From an uncultured Prevotellaceae bacterium (GTDB lineage: Bacteria > Bacteroidota > Bacteroidia > Bacteroidales > Bacteroidaceae): DNA of 59,295 nt. The notes below the pieces were generated by a model, which saw nothing but the letters and a program-made list of their open reading frames with translations, searched no databases and was not told where the DNA came from. How positions within the stretch are numbered: the stretch's first letter is position 1; each line of letters starts with the position of its first letter. Where the stretch lies: contig CAMVKN010000021.1 in the NCBI GenBank assembly GCA_947168045.1, forward strand, positions 1-59,295. The letters run 5' to 3'. Both the position numbers and the translations under genes were made by a program. Below, one piece after another: positions 35,306 through 45,447 of the stretch.

Positions 35306-35413
35306 GAGGATAGCTTGCACGCCCAAATGAGATGAGAGATGAGAAATGAGAAATGACAATGATGAAAATGAAGCGGAAGAGGTATCCTCTCACCTCCTAC
35401 CTCTTACCTCTGA
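35284..35413. repeat. Inverted heptad-repeat element at the GH2 3' end
   Basis: Left arm 35284-35311 (units AGAGGTG, AGGGGTG) and right arm 35384-35411 (CCTCTCA, CCTCCTA) are inverted: ATCCTCTCACCTC matches exactly, the rest is degenerate. The core holds a further heptad run, GAGAAAT-like units, at 35327-35361. The GH2 stop codon lies in the left arm. Confidence 0.8.
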
Positions 35414-35441
35414 AAAGAACATACTTGAATAAATAACAATA

Positions 35442-35472
35442 GCAGGCCGCTGGCATCGAACCAGCGGCCTGC
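35442..35472 (-). terminator. Terminator-like hairpin after the CE8 gene
   Basis: GCAGGCCGCTGG (35442-35453), 7-base loop, exact complement (35461-35472). On the minus strand it is followed by a T-rich stretch, so it probably ends the GH95-CE8 operon; the GH2 gene converges on it from the other side. Confidence 0.75.
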
Positions 35473-35493
35473 ATTGTGTCAAAAGGGATAAGA

Positions 35494-38400
35494 CTACTTC
35501 ACTGTTTTGCGCGTTCTTACGTTGCCGTTGCCATCGGTGTAGCGCAGGATACAGAGTCCCTTTGCCACCTGTGCGTTGACGTTGCGGCCTTGGAGGTCGT
35601 AGGCTCTGTTAACGTCGATGTCAATAGTGTTGGGAATCTCCGTGATACCAGTGGTGACGGCGGCGACCTCGGAGATGGTGCCTAAGCTTCCGTATTCATT
35701 GACGGGACGGACAGTGTAGGCACTGGCGGAATCGTCGACAGTCAGCCATGTGTCCTTGGTGATGCCCACCACCTGTTCGTCGCCATTGATGACAATATAG
35801 CAGATGGCGAAGGGCGAGGCCGTCCACGTGAGGGTCTTGTTGTCACTGTTCAGCTGCACGTCTTGCGGAGCCTCAACAGGTTCGAAGAAGCGGCGCGGGT
35901 TCCAGTCGTCGCCTGGGCCTGCTAGCACATTCTCGTAGGTGTAGCCCGCCGCCTCCTCAGCAGTGATGGTGGCGCGGCAGCTGCCTGTATAGGTTTGTCC
36001 GTCGCGGGTATAGGTATATTCCGTGCGGCGGTGGCTCAGGTCAACGGGGTCACCATTGCCGTCGATGCTGTTATACTCAGCAAAGAGGGCAGGTATGGCA
36101 CCCATGTTGTTCCAGCCCGTCGGCGAGATGGTGGTCAGCATGGTGGTGTACAGCCACACGGTGATGGGGGCGTCGTGCCAGGGACGACCTAGGGCATGCT
36201 GTGCACCAACACCCTCCAAGGCGGCATCGATGGTACAGTTCTGCATGACGTAGCCCCACTTGGTGCCCGGCTTGTGGCACGGTGCCACGATGACCGACCC
36301 TGAGCGGACATTGCAGAAGGTGGTGTTCTCCACATACACGTCACCGGCTCCGTAGAAGTAGTCTACGGCACCCTCTATCCAGCAGTTGTTCACGTAGTGG
36401 CGGTCGCTGACATTGGTCGTAGTGGTGAACCATGTGTCCTGATACGAGCGGAACTTACAATTGTTGAACGACTGACGGTCATTGGTGGAGCGCATGGCCA
36501 GACCCATAGGGCCAGCCTGCTTCTCCACGCCGTAAGCGTCGAGATAGGTAATGTTCTCGGTGTAGAAGTCGGTGGCATCCACCTGGAATACGCTCTGATA
36601 GCCAAAGGTAGCTGAGGCAGGGTTGTTGGTGCTGTACTCGTAGCCGATGTCGTTGCTGCCGCCGTTGTTGATCCAGAACTTGATGATGGTTTTCTCCTTG
36701 TCCTGACCGATGAGGTGGATGAAGGGCTTCGTCTTCGGTATTTTTACTAATTCCTCATACTGCCCGTTTTTCACGAAGATAAGGTAAGGCATGGTACGAC
36801 CCTCGGGGGCAGCATTGATGGCCGCCTGTACAGAGGTGAAGTCGCCCGTGCCGTCCTTGGCTATCACGGCGTCGAAGACGCGCTTGGAGGGTTCGGGACG
36901 GTCCATGGTCGTAAAGTTGATGTCGGTGGCAGGCAGTGCGTTGCCGTTCAGGTCTACAATGGCGTTCTTGCCGATGGAGAGCGAATAGGCTGTATTGTAG
37001 GCCAGTCCCTTATAGGAGTAGGTCACGGTCTTGCTGCCGAAGACACCTGTCAGCGTCTCACCGTTCAGTGTCACGGTACCCGAACCTGGCTTCACCCGTT
37101 CGTTGAAGTTCAGCACAAAGCGACCCTGTGCCGAGGCTTCCGTTGTGCCGGCGGCAGGCGACGACGACAGCAATATGGGAGCGTCGAAGTCCTCCACGGC
37201 AGCTTTGTCGCCATAGATGACCACGTCGGCCAGATAGAAGCCCTCCGTGCCGCTGGCCTCACCGAGCAGCGGACTGGTGACATCGCCTATCCAGCGCACG
37301 TAGATAAGTCCGTCAACGTCCTTCGTGTCTAACTCATACTCCATGGGAATCCACTCACTGCTGGACTGCTGGTCCAGGGTGACGGTGGTCAGTGTGGTAT
37401 AGCCCTCGGTGGCGCTGGTAGTACTGTACTGCAGCAGCTGCTTGGTATGCACACAGCCATTGTCGGCAGCCACCAGACTGTGAATCTTTATCTTGTCATA
37501 GCCGGCCACGCTGAACTCTGCCACAAACGAGCGGGGGTTCGACATTTTGTCGGCATCGGTATAGCGGCGGGCGCAGTCCAATGCCACCCCTCCGAAGGTG
37601 CGGTTGCTGCCGCCCCACGAGGTCTGCGAGCCGTCGCCGTTGAAGAACAGCATAGTACCCGTGTTGTCGGTCTCAAAGTAGTAATCGCCTGGACGGTTGC
37701 CGCGTGGCTCTGAGGGATTGAAGCTCCAGGCCACGACAAAGGGGATAACGTCAAACGTTGCCGTCATTTCCTTCGGGCCGTCCATCACCACAAGGCGGCT
37801 CTGTTCGCTGCTACCATGCTCCCAGTAGAGGAACGACGTGACGCTGTTGTGTACCACGCTGACAGTCACCTCCGTGCCAGCCTCGTAGACACCGTTCACG
37901 GGTTCCGGCGAGAGGCGTATCTCGCCCCACTTGGCACCGTCGCCCTCCTTGTTGACGGTCAGCGTGTAGGTGTCGACAGCCCTGAACACCGCCGTCAGCT
38001 TCGTATCGGCACTAATGGTGAAGGTGTAAGGGTTCTCCGTGGTGAGCGTCGTGCCCTCGGCATCCTGCCACTCTTGGAAGCGGAAACCGTAGTTAGCCGT
38101 GGCAGTCACCGTCACTTGTTCGCCGATGTCGAAGGTGGCATTGGCCGGAGCCACGGTACCACCCTCAACGGGACTGGCCACTGCCTCAAGGCTAACAGCA
38201 TTGGCCACTTTTTTCAGCCAACGAGGATCACCCAGCACACCACCAGTGGTGGAGGCGGTAGCTAAGGGCGACGACGACACGATGGTGAAGTCGCCACCGT
38301 CAGCATCGGGCCAGGGAAGGCTGCTGATGCCTAAGCCTTCGAGCGTCAAATCCTGAATATCTTTTGTACCCGAACAATTATAGTCTCCATAGTCTAACAC

Positions 38401-39186
38401 CAGGTTGTTCCTGGCTGTCAGCGTACCGCCAGTGGCCTGCACCATCTGTGGCTTCACATTGTCAGTGCCGCCTTTGTAGATGATGTTGTCGGTGAAGGTG
38501 TAGGTTGATGCCGTGCTGTACTTGCCTTCCGTCTTACACAGGGCACGGTCGTTGGACTTCGCCCAGCGGTAGACGGTGTTGTTGGCAAACACAAATGAGA
38601 AGATGTTGCTCTCGTCCTTGGCATTGGCAAAGAAAAAGCTCTCGCCACCTATATAATTATATAAGGTGTTGTTTGTAGCCGTCACGCTCTTCGCGATGTG
38701 CTTGGGGTACATGAAGTTCCAACCGCCCGAGCCGCAGTCGTGGATGACACAGTTGTCGAACACGATCTCACCGATGCAGTGGCCCTCGCTGTTGGTGCGC
38801 AGGAAGCAACGGCCAACGTTGCTGATATCGCAGTTCTTCAGCTCAATCTTCGTGATGTCGCCATAGTTATCGAGGTTGATGAAATAGGAGTCAGTAATGG
38901 CAATCTTCAGACCATCCAGCACGATGCCGCCGCCCGTCAGACTGCCGTCATTGGCACGGAACAGACAGGCGAACTTCACCTCTGCTCCATCGGCGGCCTT
39001 CAGTGTAATGGTCTTCCCGCTCGGGAAGGTCAGCGTACCGCCATAGGCACCCTCGGCCAACACCAGCACGTCGCCGTCTTCGGCGCTGGCGTAAGCCGAA
39101 TTCAATGTCGACGTTGTCACGTCAACGTTGGCAGCACCCACTGTGAGCGCTGTCAGCAAACTAAGGAATAAAGTTTGGATTCTCAT
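35494..39186 (-). CDS. CE8 pectin methylesterase with beta-helix and Ig modules
   Basis: Secreted protein of 1230 residues. Signal peptide MRIQTLFLSLLTALTVGAA; N-terminal right-handed beta-helix-like region (about 25-330); InlB-like repeat region (VTVTATANYGFRFQEW, about 355-420); a galactose-binding-like section; an SbsA-type Ig domain (SSSPAAGTTEASAQGRFVLN); and a pectinesterase domain (about 770-1090). Pectinesterase motifs are GDFTSVQAAINAAP, SYQDTWF, GAVDYFYG (variant of GTVDFIFG with the catalytic Asp) and LGRPW. It would remove methyl groups from homogalacturonan. The C-terminus AYDLQGRNVNAQVAKGL fits the shared tail. It follows the GH95 gene by 53 bases, probably one operon. Confidence 0.88.
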   Translation of the reverse strand: MRIQTLFLSLLTALTVGAANVDVTTSTLNSAYASAEDGDVLVLAEGAYGGTLTFPSGKTITLKAADGAEVKFACLFRANDGSLTGGGIVLDGLKIAITDSYFINLDNYGDITKIELKNCDISNVGRCFLRTNSEGHCIGEIVFDNCVIHDCGSGGWNFMYPKHIAKSVTATNNTLYNYIGGESFFFANAKDESNIFSFVFANNTVYRWAKSNDRALCKTEGKYSTASTYTFTDNIIYKGGTDNVKPQMVQATGGTLTARNNLVLDYGDYNCSGTKDIQDLTLEGLGISSLPWPDADGGDFTIVSSSPLATASTTGGVLGDPRWLKKVANAVSLEAVASPVEGGTVAPANATFDIGEQVTVTATANYGFRFQEWQDAEGTTLTTENPYTFTISADTKLTAVFRAVDTYTLTVNKEGDGAKWGEIRLSPEPVNGVYEAGTEVTVSVVHNSVTSFLYWEHGSSEQSRLVVMDGPKEMTATFDVIPFVVAWSFNPSEPRGNRPGDYYFETDNTGTMLFFNGDGSQTSWGGSNRTFGGVALDCARRYTDADKMSNPRSFVAEFSVAGYDKIKIHSLVAADNGCVHTKQLLQYSTTSATEGYTTLTTVTLDQQSSSEWIPMEYELDTKDVDGLIYVRWIGDVTSPLLGEASGTEGFYLADVVIYGDKAAVEDFDAPILLSSSPAAGTTEASAQGRFVLNFNERVKPGSGTVTLNGETLTGVFGSKTVTYSYKGLAYNTAYSLSIGKNAIVDLNGNALPATDINFTTMDRPEPSKRVFDAVIAKDGTGDFTSVQAAINAAPEGRTMPYLIFVKNGQYEELVKIPKTKPFIHLIGQDKEKTIIKFWINNGGSNDIGYEYSTNNPASATFGYQSVFQVDATDFYTENITYLDAYGVEKQAGPMGLAMRSTNDRQSFNNCKFRSYQDTWFTTTTNVSDRHYVNNCWIEGAVDYFYGAGDVYVENTTFCNVRSGSVIVAPCHKPGTKWGYVMQNCTIDAALEGVGAQHALGRPWHDAPITVWLYTTMLTTISPTGWNNMGAIPALFAEYNSIDGNGDPVDLSHRRTEYTYTRDGQTYTGSCRATITAEEAAGYTYENVLAGPGDDWNPRRFFEPVEAPQDVQLNSDNKTLTWTASPFAICYIVINGDEQVVGITKDTWLTVDDSASAYTVRPVNEYGSLGTISEVAAVTTGITEIPNTIDIDVNRAYDLQGRNVNAQVAKGLCILRYTDGNGNVRTRKTVK

Positions 39187-39239
39187 AATTCTTCTATTGT
39201 TTTGAGTTACGTAGTGTCATTTGTATCATTCGTGTCATC

Positions 39240-42200
39240 TTATCTCCTTACACATTTGCTGCCGTTCACCACGATGATACCGCGAAAGGAGTCGGTGACG
39301 CGGCGGCCCATGAGGTCGTAGGCTTGGGTGTTGGGTGACCGGTGTTGGGAGTTGAGACACTCCGTGATACCAGTGGCTGAAGCCTCATCGACGAGGTGCA
39401 ACTCCTGACCAGCGGTGGTGGGTATGTCGTAGAGATGAGAGGCAGGCAGGGTGGTGGCGGGAATCTTGGCGGGATTGGCCACAATGGGGTCTGGCATCAC
39501 GTAGGGCTGCATGAGCGCGTTGGTGTTGTCGCCCTGGGCAGCGTTCAGTATGTTGCCATCAGCTGCCTTCAGCGGCGTAGCAGTGCGCAGGCGCAGGTTG
39601 CCGCCAAGGGTGGACTTTACCTTCAGCGAGACAATGTTGCCGTCCTTCCACTTCAACTCCGTCACCTCGAAGCCGCCACGAGCACGCAGGCCGCTGACCT
39701 CGCCGTCCTTCCATGCCGACGGCAGGGCTGGGAGCACATGCAGGAAGCCGGCATGCGACTGCAGCAGCATCTCGGCAATGCCCGCGCAGCAACCGAAGTT
39801 GCCGTCAATCTGGAACGGAGCATGCGCATCGAACATATTGGCGTAGGTTCCGCCGTCGGCATCGCTCATGGTGGCGTTAGGGTCCATCAGGCGCAGCTGA
39901 TTCTTGATGATGGTCAAGGCATGGTCGCCGTCGAGCATACGTGCCCACTGGCACACCTTCCAGCCCATGGACCAGCCACGGGCGGCATCGCCACGGCCTA
40001 CGAGTGACTTATGCACAGCCTGATAGATGGTAGCATTCACGTAGGGAGACACCTGATTGCCTGGATAGGCTCCCCAGAGGTGCGACAGATGGCGGTGACT
40101 GGACGTCTCCTTGTCCCAGTCCTCCTGCCACTCCTGCACCTGACCGTATTTGCCAATCTTATACGGTGTCAGCTCAGCTTTCAGGGCATCTAATTCGTCG
40201 GCAAAGTCGGCATCAGTGTCTAGGATGCGCGCAGCCTCGGCAGTATTCTTCAGCACGTCGAAGACCATCTGGTTGTCCATGGCCACGCCGCCGAAGAGGG
40301 CATAGTTCATCTCCTTGCCGTTGTCGTCGGTATATTTGCCGATGCCGGGATGGTTTTCGGGCGAGTTGGAGGGACAGACCACTTTATAGTGTGTGTTGGG
40401 GTCTTCTACGAGGATGTCCTGGAAGAACTGGGCACAGCCCTTCAGCACGGGATAGACGTCGGCCAGATACTGTTTGTCACCGCTGAAGAGATACTTTTCC
40501 CACAGGTGTGAGCAGAACCAGGCGTTGCAAGTGGGCCATACACCCACCGAGCCGTTATCCACGGCACCCGTGGTACGCCAGAGGTCAGTGTTGTGGTGCA
40601 ATGTCCAGCCGCGTGCGCCGTACATCTTCTCAGCTGTCTCGGCACCGGTGACGCTGACATCCTTCACCATCTCGATAAACGGGTCGTGACACTCGCTGAG
40701 GTTGGCCACCTCGGCAGGCCAGTAGTTCATCTCCACGTTGATGTTCGACGTGTATTTCGAGTCCCATGCTGGATATTGGCGGGCATTGGGGTTCCAGATG
40801 CCTTGCAGGTTGGCAGGCTGCGTGCCGGGTTGCGATGAAGCGATGAGCAGGTAGCGCCCGAACTGGAAGTAGTTGGCTATGAGTCCGGGGTCGTTGCCGT
40901 CCTGCTGGCGGAACTCTTTGATGCGCGTCTCGGTGTCCTTCGTCTCCTGTCCGGAATTGCTGCCCAGGTCGAGGCTGACGCGGTTGAACTGTTCCTGATA
41001 CTTCTGCACATGGTCAGCCAGTGCCTGTTCATAGTTCTTGGTGAAGGCGTTCATGTAGGCCAATGCTTTGGCCTCAGCATCGGCACTGATGTCATCGTAG
41101 TTGACGAAGTTGGTAGCCGCCGAGATGATGATGGTGGCCGCGGTGGCACCATTGACCATGATGGACGGGGCCGACGGATTGCTGGCCACCAGTCCGCCGT
41201 CGATGACGTTCTGAGTGCCGGTGGTCTGCTGGCCTCCGTCGTTGATGACCTTGATGAAGGTGAAGCAGTTCAGCTTGTTGTCAACGCTCTCCGTCTGTGT
41301 ACGTGCCGGAATGAGTGAAGCCTCTATCATGCCATTGGTCAGTTTGTTGATGCCTAGTTTGGCCATATTTGTTTTCTGCGGGGCGGCGAAGCAGACATTG
41401 AAGTCCAGCATGCCAGGCTCGGATGCCTCGATGCGCATGACGGTCACGTTGTCGGCCAGCGAGGTGAAGACGGTGCGGGTATAGGTAATGCCATTCACCA
41501 CGTAGGTCGTCGTGGCGGTGGCGGTGCTCAGGTCAAGGGAGCGCACATAGCCCTGTGCATCCGTTGCATCGGTGGTGCTGCCCTTTTCCTCGTCATCATA
41601 GCGATGGCCGGGGAAGCCCACCAGCACACAACCGGCAGCTTGGTACTGTGCACCGTGCGAAGCCTGTGACATCCAGTTGGGGATGGCCAGCTTCTGACCT
41701 GCGGCATAGTCCTTGTTGAAAATGTATTGCTGTACCTGACGGAGCACGTTCTTCGCATTGGCGTTGTAGTTGCGGTTAGGTGACTGTCCCCAGAAGGTGT
41801 CCTCGTTGAGCTGCAGGGTATCAACGGCCACGCTACCGCTGACCATGGCACCTAACCGGCCGTTGCCCAAGGGCAGGGCCTCCTCCCAGTAAGCGGCAGG
41901 GCGATGATACCACAGACGGTTCTTGCTGTCAAGCACGGGCGGCGGCACGGGGCGCGTGTCGCCCGTAGTGAACGTGATGCTGACGGCATCAGCAAAGACG
42001 TTGCCTGCCAGGTCGGTGATGCTGCCAGCGGGCAGCGTCAAGGTGTACTGCGTCAGCAGGTCGAGGTCGGCGTAGGGCAGCGACACCTTGTTCATATTTA
42101 TAATGGGCTGTATGCTGACTGTTGCCGACGGGGAAGCCGTCGGGCACAGGGTGGCCACGGCGCCACTCTTCACTTTCACGCCCTCGTTGAAGAGCAGGAT

Positions 42201-42968
42201 GACCTTACCCGTAGGCAGCACGCCAGTAGCACCGTCGGCAGGCGTGGTACTGGTCAGCAGCGGAGCCTGGGTGTCCTCGGCCAGGATGTTGAGGTATTTC
42301 AGGTTGTAGTTCGAGGTTTTCGTGGCACTCTGTATCAGCATACGCACGATGACGCTCTCCTTGTCGGCGGCCAACGGCAGGTCGTAGTTGGCATCCACCC
42401 ATGTGTTCCAGTGGGCACCGGCGGTGTAGTCGCTGAGTACCGTCCACGTCTGGCCGCCATCCACGGAGTAGACCACACCGAACTTCGTGCTGCTGCTGGA
42501 GCCGTCGCCGATGGCGAAGTTTATCTTCACGTTGCTGAGACTGGTAGTAGGCAGCGACACCTCGAAGAACTGGTTGTGCTTCGAGCCGTCGGTGTAGTCG
42601 GACTTAGCGGTGAAATGGTCGGTGGAGGCCGTGTTCAGGCGCAGATGGTAGTTGGGAGCCGAGCCGCTGGTGCATACCTGCCACTTGCCGTCGCTGGTAT
42701 GTACCGTTACCTTGCACTGCTCCGGCACCAAGGCACACTCGTTGGGCAGGAAGTAGGGCTGCAACTGCGTCCACTTGGTGTTGGCAATGGCCGACCAGCC
42801 CAGGTCGTTGGGCGTATAGGTGGCGGTAGTGCCTTGTTTCTCTACGTCGTAACCGGTGGAAAACACCCACTTGGCCACCGCCGTCTGCATGGCGCTGGCA
42901 TGAAAAGCGCACAGGAGCAATGCCACCAGCATTGCCCCGTGCTTCACGAAAAGACTTGATTTATTCAT
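39240..42968 (-). CDS. GH95 alpha-L-fucosidase/alpha-galactosidase-type enzyme
   Basis: Secreted glycosidase of 1242 residues. Signal peptide, N-terminal carbohydrate-binding-like and SbsA-type Ig modules (about 28-335), then the GH95 enzyme (about 348-1180) starting [20 protein letters not shown] and containing [50 protein letters not shown] and [16 protein letters not shown], all GH95 features. Family members remove alpha-L-fucose or alpha-L-galactose, for example from xyloglucan or pectin side chains. Grouping with a pectin methylesterase suggests a pectin context. A heptad repeat (39324-39358) encodes [12 protein letters not shown] just before the tail [20 protein letters not shown]. Promoter box at 43013. 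Confidence 0.9.
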   Translation of the reverse strand: MNKSSLFVKHGAMLVALLLCAFHASAMQTAVAKWVFSTGYDVEKQGTTATYTPNDLGWSAIANTKWTQLQPYFLPNECALVPEQCKVTVHTSDGKWQVCTSGSAPNYHLRLNTASTDHFTAKSDYTDGSKHNQFFEVSLPTTSLSNVKINFAIGDGSSSSTKFGVVYSVDGGQTWTVLSDYTAGAHWNTWVDANYDLPLAADKESVIVRMLIQSATKTSNYNLKYLNILAEDTQAPLLTSTTPADGATGVLPTGKVILLFNEGVKVKSGAVATLCPTASPSATVSIQPIINMNKVSLPYADLDLLTQYTLTLPAGSITDLAGNVFADAVSITFTTGDTRPVPPPVLDSKNRLWYHRPAAYWEEALPLGNGRLGAMVSGSVAVDTLQLNEDTFWGQSPNRNYNANAKNVLRQVQQYIFNKDYAAGQKLAIPNWMSQASHGAQYQAAGCVLVGFPGHRYDDEEKGSTTDATDAQGYVRSLDLSTATATTTYVVNGITYTRTVFTSLADNVTVMRIEASEPGMLDFNVCFAAPQKTNMAKLGINKLTNGMIEASLIPARTQTESVDNKLNCFTFIKVINDGGQQTTGTQNVIDGGLVASNPSAPSIMVNGATAATIIISAATNFVNYDDISADAEAKALAYMNAFTKNYEQALADHVQKYQEQFNRVSLDLGSNSGQETKDTETRIKEFRQQDGNDPGLIANYFQFGRYLLIASSQPGTQPANLQGIWNPNARQYPAWDSKYTSNINVEMNYWPAEVANLSECHDPFIEMVKDVSVTGAETAEKMYGARGWTLHHNTDLWRTTGAVDNGSVGVWPTCNAWFCSHLWEKYLFSGDKQYLADVYPVLKGCAQFFQDILVEDPNTHYKVVCPSNSPENHPGIGKYTDDNGKEMNYALFGGVAMDNQMVFDVLKNTAEAARILDTDADFADELDALKAELTPYKIGKYGQVQEWQEDWDKETSSHRHLSHLWGAYPGNQVSPYVNATIYQAVHKSLVGRGDAARGWSMGWKVCQWARMLDGDHALTIIKNQLRLMDPNATMSDADGGTYANMFDAHAPFQIDGNFGCCAGIAEMLLQSHAGFLHVLPALPSAWKDGEVSGLRARGGFEVTELKWKDGNIVSLKVKSTLGGNLRLRTATPLKAADGNILNAAQGDNTNALMQPYVMPDPIVANPAKIPATTLPASHLYDIPTTAGQELHLVDEASATGITECLNSQHRSPNTQAYDLMGRRVTDSFRGIIVVNGSKCVRR
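39324..39358. repeat. 35-base heptad repeat inside the GH95 gene
   Basis: Five 7-base units in phase, two of them TTGGGTG, with ACCGGTG, TTGGGAG and TTGAGAC. In frame between the enzyme and its C-terminal tail. Confidence 0.85.
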
Positions 42969-43012
42969 TAATTATTAGTTTAAGTAGTGTGATTCGTTGC
43001 GCTTTGTCGTTG

Positions 43013-43020
43013 CAAATGTA
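43013..43020 (-). promoter_or_regulatory. -7 box of the GH95-CE8 operon
   Basis: TACATTTG on the minus strand, 45 bases before the GH95 start, divergent from the regulator promoter at 43127. Confidence 0.6.
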
Positions 43021-43126
43021 CGTTATTATGCTATTGCCTATGTGTAAAAAGGGCGCAAGCAGGGTACAAAAAAGGCGCAAGGCATGAAAAATGCATACTT
43101 TTTGCCGCCTTTTGGTGATTTTTTAC

Positions 43127-43134
43127 TACCTTTG
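43127..43134 (+). promoter_or_regulatory. -7 box of the propeller/AraC regulator
   Basis: TACCTTTG, 18 bases before the start codon, with TTTG 22 bases upstream (43101-43104). The two divergent promoters share a 106-base intergenic core. Confidence 0.6.
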
Positions 43135-43152
43135 CCGCATCATTAAGACAAC

Positions 43153-45447
43153 ATGAAACACCTTTTACTGATATGGCTATGCTTCACCGCCATGACTGCC
43201 AAGGCGCAGGACACGGTGACCTACGACGACCGCTCGGGGCTGTCGCACTGGCGGGTATCCGACGTGCTGCAGGACCGGCAGGGTTTCCTGTGGATGAGCA
43301 CATGGAACGGACTGAACCGCTTTGACGGCTATGAGTTCCGGCAGGTGAAAAGCCGCCCGGGCGACGGCACCAGCATACAGTCGGAGGTGATACGGCAGAT
43401 AACACTTGACCAGGACGGCAACATCATCTGCAAGACGGAAAACGGATTCTTCCTATTTGACACCCATACCTATACGCTGCACGACCTGCCAGCGAGTGCC
43501 GGTGACACCATTCCGCACAACAGCCACCCCACGACATTCAGCGACATGCAGGGCAATCAGTGGCAGGTGGAGCGCTATGGCGTGACGAAGACCGTGCGCC
43601 GACATCACCCCGCCCGCATCGTAGAGGGAACGGAACGGGTGCATGCCCGTGCCTTTCTGTGTGACAGCAAGCAACGCTGGTGGGTAGGCACCAAGGAGGA
43701 TGAGTGCATACGCATCTACGACAAGGCGAACACACTGCTGGGCTTTCTGGGTAGCGACGGAGGGCTGCACAGCAGGCAGACACCCTTCGGATGCCGTCCC
43801 TACTGCATCATGCAGACCCGTGGCGGCAACATCTGGATAGGCTGCAAGCCCGGTACACTGCTGCGACTGCGTGAACGCAGTGATGGCAGCTACGGAATAG
43901 ACCGCATTGGAGAGCAGGTCATCTATCATATCGTGGAAGACCGGCAAGGCCGTCTGTGGCTGGCTACCTTCGGCGAGGGGGTGCAGTGTGTGGTCAATCC
44001 GGAGGCAGACCGTCCACAGGTAGTACGCTTCCCCGACAGCAAGGGCAAGGTGCGCCGCATCCTACTGACCAAGGACGGTCATCTGGTCTGTGCCACTACC
44101 AATGGCGTGCTCTTGGGTAGCGTCAATCAAACGGACGTCGGCAAGAGCAGCTTCCGACTGCTGCAGCGCGACGGCAACAGGGCTGGCAGTCTGGCGGGCA
44201 ATGCCACCATGGACGTCGCTGCCGATGCTAACGGGCGCATCTTCATTGCCACAGAAAACAACGGCCTCGACATGGCTGACAGCGAAAAGACGCTGTTCGC
44301 GCCCAATGTAACATTCACTCATTTCAATACGGCCACGTCGTCGATGACCACCGACGATTGTCTGGCATTGACGATGAAAGCAGATGGACGGCTTTGGGTG
44401 GTAAGCACGGACTGTGTGATGGACTTCTCGCCCGACAGCGACCAGACCGTTACCTACGACCGCAACTTCTGGAACACGGAGAGCCACTTCTCCGAAGAAC
44501 GCCCCCTGCTGCTGCCTGACGGCTCGTGGCTCTTCGGACAGGAGCAGGGTGCCTACGTGGCTACCCGCCACAACTTAGAGTCGAGAGGCTATACGCCGCC
44601 ATTGCTCTTTACGGAGCTGCTTATTAACGGGCGGCAGCCAGCGCTGGGCATCTGCCGGCACGACACCATCGTCATTGCTCCCGACGAGCGAAACTTCAGC
44701 ATCACCTTTGCCGCACTTGACTTCGGAAATAACAGCAGCATCCGCTACCGCTGCCGCATCAATGGCGCAGCCTGGAGCCATGCCAAGAAAGAACGGTCGC
44801 TGACATTCTTCGACATGCCGCCAGGGCGGTATCTGTTAGATGTACAGTCTACTGACCGCTACGGACGCTGGGTTGATAATACGCGGCGACTCACCATCAT
44901 CGTCACGCCCCGCTGGTATGAGACGTGGTGGGCCAGCCTGCTGGGATGGCTGCTCTCGCTGGCTGCTGTCGCAACAGTCGCCGGTACGGTGGTCTATGTG
45001 CGCCGCCTGCACCGCCAGCGCGGGGAACTGTTAGAGAAATACATGGCACTGCTGGCTCCTGAGCCTCAGCTGATTCGAGAGGATGACCGTAAAACAGAAG
45101 GCACGCCGTCACTCTCAGAACCCGACAGCCGCTTCATGGAGCGCGTCATGCAATATGTGGAGCAGAATATCGGAAACAGCAATGCCAACATCGACGACAT
45201 GGCCTCCTGTGCCGCCACCAGCCGCAGCAGCCTGAATCGCAAGCTGCGCTCCCTCGTGGGCATCACTGCCGCACAACTGCTAATCGATGCCCGCATGCAA
45301 CGCGCCCGACAGATGCTCGAAAGTCCCGACCACCCAGGAATCTCCGACATTGCCTACCGCTGCGGCTATTCAGACCCCCGCTATTTCTCCCGCTGCTTCA
45401 AGCAGAAATACGGTGTGGCGCCCTCTGACTATCTGACTGCGAAATAA
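43153..45447 (+). CDS. Propeller/Y_Y_Y/AraC membrane regulator without histidine kinase
   Basis: 764 residues. Signal peptide KHLLLIWLCFTAMTAKAQ, a two-component-type propeller (Reg_prop; DVLQDRQGFLWMSTWNGLNR and similar blades, to about 500), a Y_Y_Y domain (about 520-583), membrane helix (about 590-615) and AraC domain (about 660-762, SDIAYRCGYSDPRYFSRCFK). The sensor half is that of hybrid two-component systems which control Bacteroides PULs, but the kinase and receiver domains are absent, so it is a one-component version. It lies just upstream of susC and is divergent from GH95-CE8; control of either operon is inferred from position. Confidence 0.85.
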   Translation: MKHLLLIWLCFTAMTAKAQDTVTYDDRSGLSHWRVSDVLQDRQGFLWMSTWNGLNRFDGYEFRQVKSRPGDGTSIQSEVIRQITLDQDGNIICKTENGFFLFDTHTYTLHDLPASAGDTIPHNSHPTTFSDMQGNQWQVERYGVTKTVRRHHPARIVEGTERVHARAFLCDSKQRWWVGTKEDECIRIYDKANTLLGFLGSDGGLHSRQTPFGCRPYCIMQTRGGNIWIGCKPGTLLRLRERSDGSYGIDRIGEQVIYHIVEDRQGRLWLATFGEGVQCVVNPEADRPQVVRFPDSKGKVRRILLTKDGHLVCATTNGVLLGSVNQTDVGKSSFRLLQRDGNRAGSLAGNATMDVAADANGRIFIATENNGLDMADSEKTLFAPNVTFTHFNTATSSMTTDDCLALTMKADGRLWVVSTDCVMDFSPDSDQTVTYDRNFWNTESHFSEERPLLLPDGSWLFGQEQGAYVATRHNLESRGYTPPLLFTELLINGRQPALGICRHDTIVIAPDERNFSITFAALDFGNNSSIRYRCRINGAAWSHAKKERSLTFFDMPPGRYLLDVQSTDRYGRWVDNTRRLTIIVTPRWYETWWASLLGWLLSLAAVATVAGTVVYVRRLHRQRGELLEKYMALLAPEPQLIREDDRKTEGTPSLSEPDSRFMERVMQYVEQNIGNSNANIDDMASCAATSRSSLNRKLRSLVGITAAQLLIDARMQRARQMLESPDHPGISDIAYRCGYSDPRYFSRCFKQKYGVAPSDYLTAK

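Noticed and set aside
35442..35472. tRNA T-arm-like sequence GGTTCGATGCC on the minus strand
   Set aside because: It is simply the loop side of a 12-base-pair terminator hairpin; no acceptor, D or anticodon arms are nearby.
7994..39358. Heptad repeats as CRISPR or phase-variable tracts
   Set aside because: Units are 7 bases with no spacers and no cas genes, so not CRISPR. Phase variation by slippage is possible in principle, but units are degenerate, which lowers slippage, and no out-of-frame state is seen.
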